27,121 nucleotides of DNA from positions 1 to 27,121 of the forward strand of contig CAZMGH010000034.1 of assembly GCA_964565805.1 (NCBI GenBank), in the 5' to 3' direction. Position numbers and translations under genes: made by a program. The notes under the pieces were generated by a model, which was given only the letters and a program-made list of their open reading frames with translations, searched no databases and was not told the origin of the DNA. The DNA is from Catenibacillus sp964565805. GTDB lineage: Bacteria; Bacillota; Clostridia; Lachnospirales; Lachnospiraceae. Below are positions 23,722 to 27,121 of this stretch, in pieces (the first letter of the stretch is position 1; every line of letters starts with the position of its first letter).

Positions 23722-23740
23722 CAGGTCCGGATAGGACCTG
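23722..23740 (-). terminator. Hairpin after the AraC gene
   Basis: CAGGTCC / GGACCTG, a perfect 7-bp stem with a 5-nt loop, starting 5 nt past the AraC stop. No U-run follows, so it is a weak terminator or an mRNA 3' end stabiliser. Confidence 0.45.
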
Positions 23741-23744
23741 ACTC

Positions 23745-24779
23745 TCAGCCCATATCCCCATAGTTTAAAATATCCTGCTTTGTATAAGGCAGCTCATAAA
23801 AAGGCTGAAACCGGTTCAGGTCCATAACCTGTCGCTGAAAAATATTTCCCCGGTAAGTCTGCTTTTTCATTTTCCGGTATTCTGTAGGGGTCTGATGCAT
23901 TTCCTCATGAAAGATCCGGTAAAAATTGCTGAGACTTGTAAATCCGCTGGAAAAAGCAATCTCCGTAATCTCCTGGTCTGTATTTTCCAAAAGAGCGCAT
24001 GCCGCCCGGATGCGCACCAGACGGATATAGGCATTAACGCTGACCCCAAGATTTTTCCGAAACAGCCGGTAGATGGTCGGCTGGCTCACCTTAAGGGCCG
24101 CTGCCAGAACCGCCGCGTCTAACGGCCCGGTGTAATTTTCCCGGATCATTTCCACACATGCCCGAAACTGACCAAAGCTCCCGGACTTCTCTTCATCCCC
24201 GCTGTCAGACATTTTATGACCGGCCAGACACATGAGACATGCGTAGGTTTCCATCTGATAAGCATACCACTGCTTTTCCCGGGTAAAAACACTGTTCCCC
24301 CAATCTTCCGCAATACTGTTTTTACCGCTGCTCCCAGGAAATGGGGCATTATTTTCCAAAAATTTTTCCGGTGTCAGCGTAACAGCCAGCTCTGCCACAC
24401 TTTTCCTGAATTTTCGCGCCTCTTCTCCATGGGGATCCACTGCGTTTTCGCCTACAGTGGCAAACCAGTACCGTTCCCCGGGACGATATTTAAGGATCTG
24501 CTCATCTGCAGAAAAAATGATCTGAAGTCCATCCGGTTCTCCGTCAAAGATCTCATGGGGCACGTTACAGTGAATTGTGAAAAAATCCCCCGGATACAGC
24601 CGGACAACCGACTGTTCTGCCCGGATACAAAAGCTTCCCCGGACACAGCACATCACTTCCAAGTGTCTGTGCCAGTGCAGGCTGTTTCTGATCACATTTC
24701 CCACAAAGGCGCAGGACATCATTTCCGGGGTAAATCTGACATTCATATCCAACTCATAATAGCCCTTTTCTTTGGTCAT
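23745..24779 (-). CDS. AraC family transcriptional regulator (cupin plus helix-turn-helix)
   Basis: Sugar-responsive type regulator, 344 residues. The cupin sensor is at about 30-90 (LHWHRHLEVMCCVRGSFCIR, then LYPGDFFTIHCNVPHEIF; His35, His37 and His39 are in the binding strand). The AraC double helix-turn-helix spans about 205-305: LDAAVLAAALKVSQPTIYRL for the first and ITEIAFSSGFTSLSNFYRIF for the second, followed by the family signature HQTPTEYRK. AGGAG eight nt before the ATG at 24779 favours this start over one 16 codons upstream. It is divergent from GH30 and has a good promoter at 24885-24913, leaving a leader of about 100 nt. The likely target is the GH30 gene, possibly also GH3. Confidence 0.92.
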   Translation of the reverse strand: MTKEKGYYELDMNVRFTPEMMSCAFVGNVIRNSLHWHRHLEVMCCVRGSFCIRAEQSVVRLYPGDFFTIHCNVPHEIFDGEPDGLQIIFSADEQILKYRPGERYWFATVGENAVDPHGEEARKFRKSVAELAVTLTPEKFLENNAPFPGSSGKNSIAEDWGNSVFTREKQWYAYQMETYACLMCLAGHKMSDSGDEEKSGSFGQFRACVEMIRENYTGPLDAAVLAAALKVSQPTIYRLFRKNLGVSVNAYIRLVRIRAACALLENTDQEITEIAFSSGFTSLSNFYRIFHEEMHQTPTEYRKMKKQTYRGNIFQRQVMDLNRFQPFYELPYTKQDILNYGDMG

Positions 24780-24884
24780 GCTCTCATCTCCTGTCGTGAT
24801 ATTTCGGATGACTCCGCGCTGTCCCAATTTCGCATCTTTACTGCAGTGGACGCTGCATCGCCGCCAATGCCTGATATTTGTATT

Positions 24885-24913
24885 ATAATAAGCGATATAA
24901 GGAATTTTATCAA
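24885..24913 (-). promoter_or_regulatory. Promoter of the AraC gene
   Basis: TTGATA, a 17-nt spacer and TATTAT on the minus strand (a TATAAT is also readable 3 nt further downstream). A good sigma-A match. Confidence 0.7.
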
Positions 24914-25006
24914 GTTTTTCTTTTTTAATTGATCGGATCCTGGAATATTATGATTCAAAAAGAAAGGCGCAAACCATAAAAATATGGTATCCTATTATTA
25001 AGATCG

Positions 25007-25027
25007 CTGTCTGAATATATCAGACAG
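25007..25027. promoter_or_regulatory. Perfect dyad upstream of GH30 (operator or leader hairpin)
   Basis: CTGTCTGA / TCAGACAG with a 5-nt AT spacer, 23 nt before the GH30 ATG and just before the RBS AAGGAGG. A shorter CCATA/TATGG dyad lies at 24974-24987. The position suits a repressor site or an RNA hairpin affecting translation. No strong -35 is visible for GH30, as expected for an activator-dependent promoter. Confidence 0.5.
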
Positions 25028-25050
25028 GTTTTCAAAAAGGAGGTCATGCT

Positions 25051-26529
25051 ATGAAAGCAACACAGGTTACCACATTTGCCGTAAACGGCCGGACATTTTC
25101 CAAAACTCAGGAAATTCCCGTGACTCTTGAAGCGGATGAAACCAGACAATTAGAGTCCAATGTTTTAAATCTGTATCCGGACATTACTTTCCAAACCATC
25201 GAGGGCTTTGGCGGGGCAATTACAGAGTCTGTGGCCAGTCTCATGGAAACCATGTCACCCCAGACCCGCAAAGAATTTCTCAACGAATACTTCAGCCCTG
25301 AAGGGAACCAGTACAAATTTATCCGCATGCCTATTGACAGCTGCGACTATTCTCTCGAAGAACATGCCGCTGTTGAAGATCCCATGTCTGATCCGGAATT
25401 TAAAACATTTTCCATTGACCGGGATCTGCGTTACGGCATCCGGGTCATGAAGGAAGCTATGGAGATTTCGCCGGAGCCATTAAGCATCCTTTTAAGTCCC
25501 TGGTCCCCGCCGGCCTGCTGGAAAACTCCCCCTGCAAAGCCGAAAAACGACGCCTCTGTTTACGGCGGCAATTTCTTTGCTTCTATGATGCCTCCGGTAG
25601 ATTATGATAAGCCCCAGCGGTGCAACGGCGGCAGCCTTAAGCCAGAGCATTACGGAGACTGGGCCCGCTATCTTGTAAAATACATGAAAGCCTATTTGGG
25701 TGAAGGCCTTCCTGTGACCATGCTGTCTATCCAAAATGAAACGGTCGCTGCCACCAACTGGGACAGCTGCGTATGGACCGCCCAGGAACAAAAAACATTT
25801 CTTCGGGATCATCTTTATCCGGAAATGGAAAAAGCAGGTCTTGCAGGAAAGATCCAGATTTTTATATGGGATCACAATAAAGAACGGCTCCTGGAATATG
25901 CCCGGGAGATCATCGATGATACAACAGATACTATGGTCGATGGTATCGCCTTCCACTGGTATTCCGGCGACCACTTTGACGCGGTGGATATTGCCCAGCG
26001 CCTTTTCCCCGGAAAAATCCTTATATCCAGTGAGTGCTGCTGCCTCCATGTCCCCGGACAGAAAAGCTTCTTTGCGTCATTGACCGGAGACACAACCACG
26101 CCGGAAACTATAGAGCTTCAGGACGCTCAGGCCTACGCTCATAATATGATCGGGGATCTTAACGCAGGGATGCACCGTTGGATTGACTGGAATCTGTGCG
26201 TAGATAAAAATGGCGGCCCCCGCCATGTGCCCGGAGGATTTACCGGTCCGATTGTTGTAAATGAGGACGGCACCTTCAGAAAGACCATTACTTTTGATTA
26301 TATTGGACACTTTTCCAAATATATCCTGCCGGGAGCAGCGCGCATCGCCTCTACCCGGTGTGACAGCACCACAGAAATGGTCGCCGCGAAAAATCCCGAC
26401 AATTCTCTGGTCCTTGTCCTGTTGAACCGATCTTCCCTTGACAAGGCCTATGCCATCCGTTTAAACGGCAAGGTAATCCGGGTCACTGTGCCTGCTCAGA
26501 CCATCAGCACGGTACAGATTTGCGGATAA
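25051..26529 (+). CDS. GH30 family glycosidase (glucosylceramidase / beta-glucanase type)
   Basis: Retaining glycosidase of 492 residues. Family blocks in order: EGFGGAITES (51-60), RMPIDSCDYS near 92-101, LLSPWSPPACWK (147-158), the acid/base in SIQNE (Glu230), FHWYSGDHFD (301-310), and the nucleophile in ISSECC (Glu328). The C-terminus folds back as the usual side beta domain (VLVLLNRSSLDKAYAIRLNG). No signal peptide, so it acts in the cytoplasm. Known activities in GH30 include glucosylceramidase, beta-1,6-glucanase and xylanase; the GFGGAITES/SIQNE style fits the glucosylceramidase/beta-1,6-glucanase side, but the substrate is not certain. AAGGAGG lies just before the ATG. It is divergent from an AraC regulator and has a strong terminator. 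Together with the nearby cytoplasmic GH3 it could finish breakdown of imported beta-glucosides. Confidence 0.92.
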   Translation: MKATQVTTFAVNGRTFSKTQEIPVTLEADETRQLESNVLNLYPDITFQTIEGFGGAITESVASLMETMSPQTRKEFLNEYFSPEGNQYKFIRMPIDSCDYSLEEHAAVEDPMSDPEFKTFSIDRDLRYGIRVMKEAMEISPEPLSILLSPWSPPACWKTPPAKPKNDASVYGGNFFASMMPPVDYDKPQRCNGGSLKPEHYGDWARYLVKYMKAYLGEGLPVTMLSIQNETVAATNWDSCVWTAQEQKTFLRDHLYPEMEKAGLAGKIQIFIWDHNKERLLEYAREIIDDTTDTMVDGIAFHWYSGDHFDAVDIAQRLFPGKILISSECCCLHVPGQKSFFASLTGDTTTPETIELQDAQAYAHNMIGDLNAGMHRWIDWNLCVDKNGGPRHVPGGFTGPIVVNEDGTFRKTITFDYIGHFSKYILPGAARIASTRCDSTTEMVAAKNPDNSLVLVLLNRSSLDKAYAIRLNGKVIRVTVPAQTISTVQICG

Positions 26530-26541
26530 CCGCAAGAAAGT

Positions 26542-26597
26542 AAGCCTGGGACTTCAGCGTCAGAACCAGATCTCCCAAGCGCTGTCCCAGGCTTTTT
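26542..26597 (+). terminator. Terminator of GH30
   Basis: AAGCCTGGGAC (26542-26552) pairs perfectly with GTCCCAGGCTT (26584-26594), followed by TTT, around a 31-nt loop, 12 nt past the GH30 stop. Confidence 0.8.
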
Positions 26598-26600
26598 ATA

Positions 26601-26747
26601 ATGGATTGGACGAGTCTGTTGAATGACCTGCGCTGTTGTGCCAGCATGAACCCTATTGAGCCTTGTTTTCTTAAAGAACACCGTTTTGATATTTTCTATA
26701 TGCTAACTCTGCATGTGGGTTACACTAAAACTCGCAAAGCCGCATAA
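26601..26747 (+). other. Short 48-codon open frame, probably a remnant
   Basis: Starts at an ATG right after the GH30 terminator (MDWTSLLNDLRCCASMNPIE) and ends at 26747. There is no RBS, and its end overlaps a terminator-like hairpin. No family recognised. More likely gene debris or chance than a working gene. Confidence 0.2.
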
Positions 26748-26761
26748 AAACTGGCTTTTTT
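26736..26761 (+). terminator. Weak terminator-like hairpin
   Basis: AAAGCC / GGCTTT with an 11-nt loop and a T-run. No clear gene before it. Confidence 0.45.
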
Positions 26762-26780
26762 AAGATTTACTAGTGGAACT

Positions 26781-26847
26781 AAAGTTACACTAACAAAAGT
26801 AGAAAAATCCAATAAAATCAATGCTTTGAAGCCTTTAGTGTAACTTT
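26781..26847. repeat. 13-bp inverted repeat with GTTACACTAA motif
   Basis: AAAGTTACACTAA (26781-26793) and TTAGTGTAACTTT (26835-26847) are perfect inverted copies with 41 nt between. A third copy of the core, GTTACACTAA, lies at 26719-26728 in direct orientation to the left arm. They could be ends of a small lost mobile element, recombinase core sites or operators. Confidence 0.6.
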
Positions 26848-26978
26848 TATGCAAAGTTCAGACTATAAGAACAGCGAAAAGGGGCAATATCATCGCAGTT
26901 ATTTTATCATGTGCTTCGTACCTTGTTATCCGGCACTTTCTACCAACCTTTTTTATCTCAAATCCTGCAAAATAAACG

Positions 26979-27035
26979 CCCCCCAGAGTAAAAGATTCTG
27001 ACGGATTTTCCCGTACATTCTTTTATCCTGGGGGG
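26979..27035. repeat. Long interrupted inverted repeat near the right edge
   Basis: CCCCCCAG-AG-TAAAAGA (26979-26995) pairs with TCTTTTA-TC-CTGGGGGG (27019-27035), interrupted only by a 2-nt internal mismatch. Inside it ACGG/CCGT forms a further small stem. On the minus strand CGTTTATTTTG follows, so it may terminate a minus-strand gene outside the window. A possible -10 TATGAT lies at 27044-27049. The rest of 26848-27121 shows no gene. Confidence 0.55.
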
Positions 27036-27121
27036 ATTTATGCTATGATGGGTTCCTGTAACCATAAATGTTAATTTTTCAGAAGTTTCGCACTAAACGG
27101 GATTTTACTATATTAAAAATG

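Noticed and set aside
26496..26681. 61-codon minus-strand frame
   Set aside because: It overlaps the GH30 3' end and its terminator stem and has no RBS.
26719..26847. CRISPR array
   Set aside because: Only three short copies in mixed orientation, with no regular spacer length and no cas genes.

Overview
The window looks like chromosomal DNA from a gut-type Clostridia member, most likely Lachnospiraceae. The grounds are moderate GC content, strong AGGAGG ribosome binding sites, an HD-type CCA-adding enzyme, a domain-inverted GH3 glucosidase, and several AraC regulators next to glycosidase genes. No rRNA, tRNA, CRISPR array, phage module or complete insertion sequence is visible.

Layout, left to right. 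(1) 32-5143, minus strand: an HscC-like Hsp70 and, directly upstream of it, a 1133-residue protein with an N-terminal J-like domain and a long TPR array. They form one chaperone transcription unit. (2) 5401-10326: a secreted, probably lipid-anchored alpha/beta hydrolase (minus) diverges from a large AraC regulator (plus) whose C-terminal half resembles a GH39 glycosidase without recognisable catalytic residues. After it come a long A/T-armed hairpin and the C-terminal remnant of a second protein of the same type. (3) 10388-15218, minus strand: rpsL, rpsG, fusA and tuf, with a near-consensus promoter before rpsL, a second one before tuf and a strong terminator after tuf. fusA is interrupted by a 10-N assembly gap whose length does not keep the frame; the gene is otherwise intact. 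(4) 15248-19471, minus strand: ABC-F ATPase, CCA-adding enzyme and a Gfo/Idh/MocA oxidoreductase, overlapping and translationally coupled. (5) 19570-26597: a catabolic neighbourhood with a cytoplasmic GH3 beta-glucosidase (plus), a zinc-ribbon membrane protein and an HD-domain hydrolase (both minus), an AraC regulator (minus), and a divergent cytoplasmic GH30 glycosidase (plus). (6) 26600-27121: no convincing gene. It holds terminator-like hairpins, three copies of a GTTACACTAA motif (two of them as a 13-bp inverted repeat), and a long interrupted inverted repeat near the right edge.

How the genes may work together. The Hsp70 and J/TPR proteins probably form a dedicated chaperone pair. GH30 and GH3, neither with a signal peptide, probably act in sequence on imported beta-glucosides under the AraC protein encoded between them. 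The AraC/GH39-like protein probably senses a sugar ligand and controls the divergent hydrolase. Translation genes fill the centre. No clearly new multi-gene system is evident. The most unusual items are the regulator with a glycosidase-like sensor domain and its adjacent remnant, the J-like domain that lacks the HPD histidine, and a TACAnnTGTA-type dyad between the divergent ABC-F and GH3 promoters.
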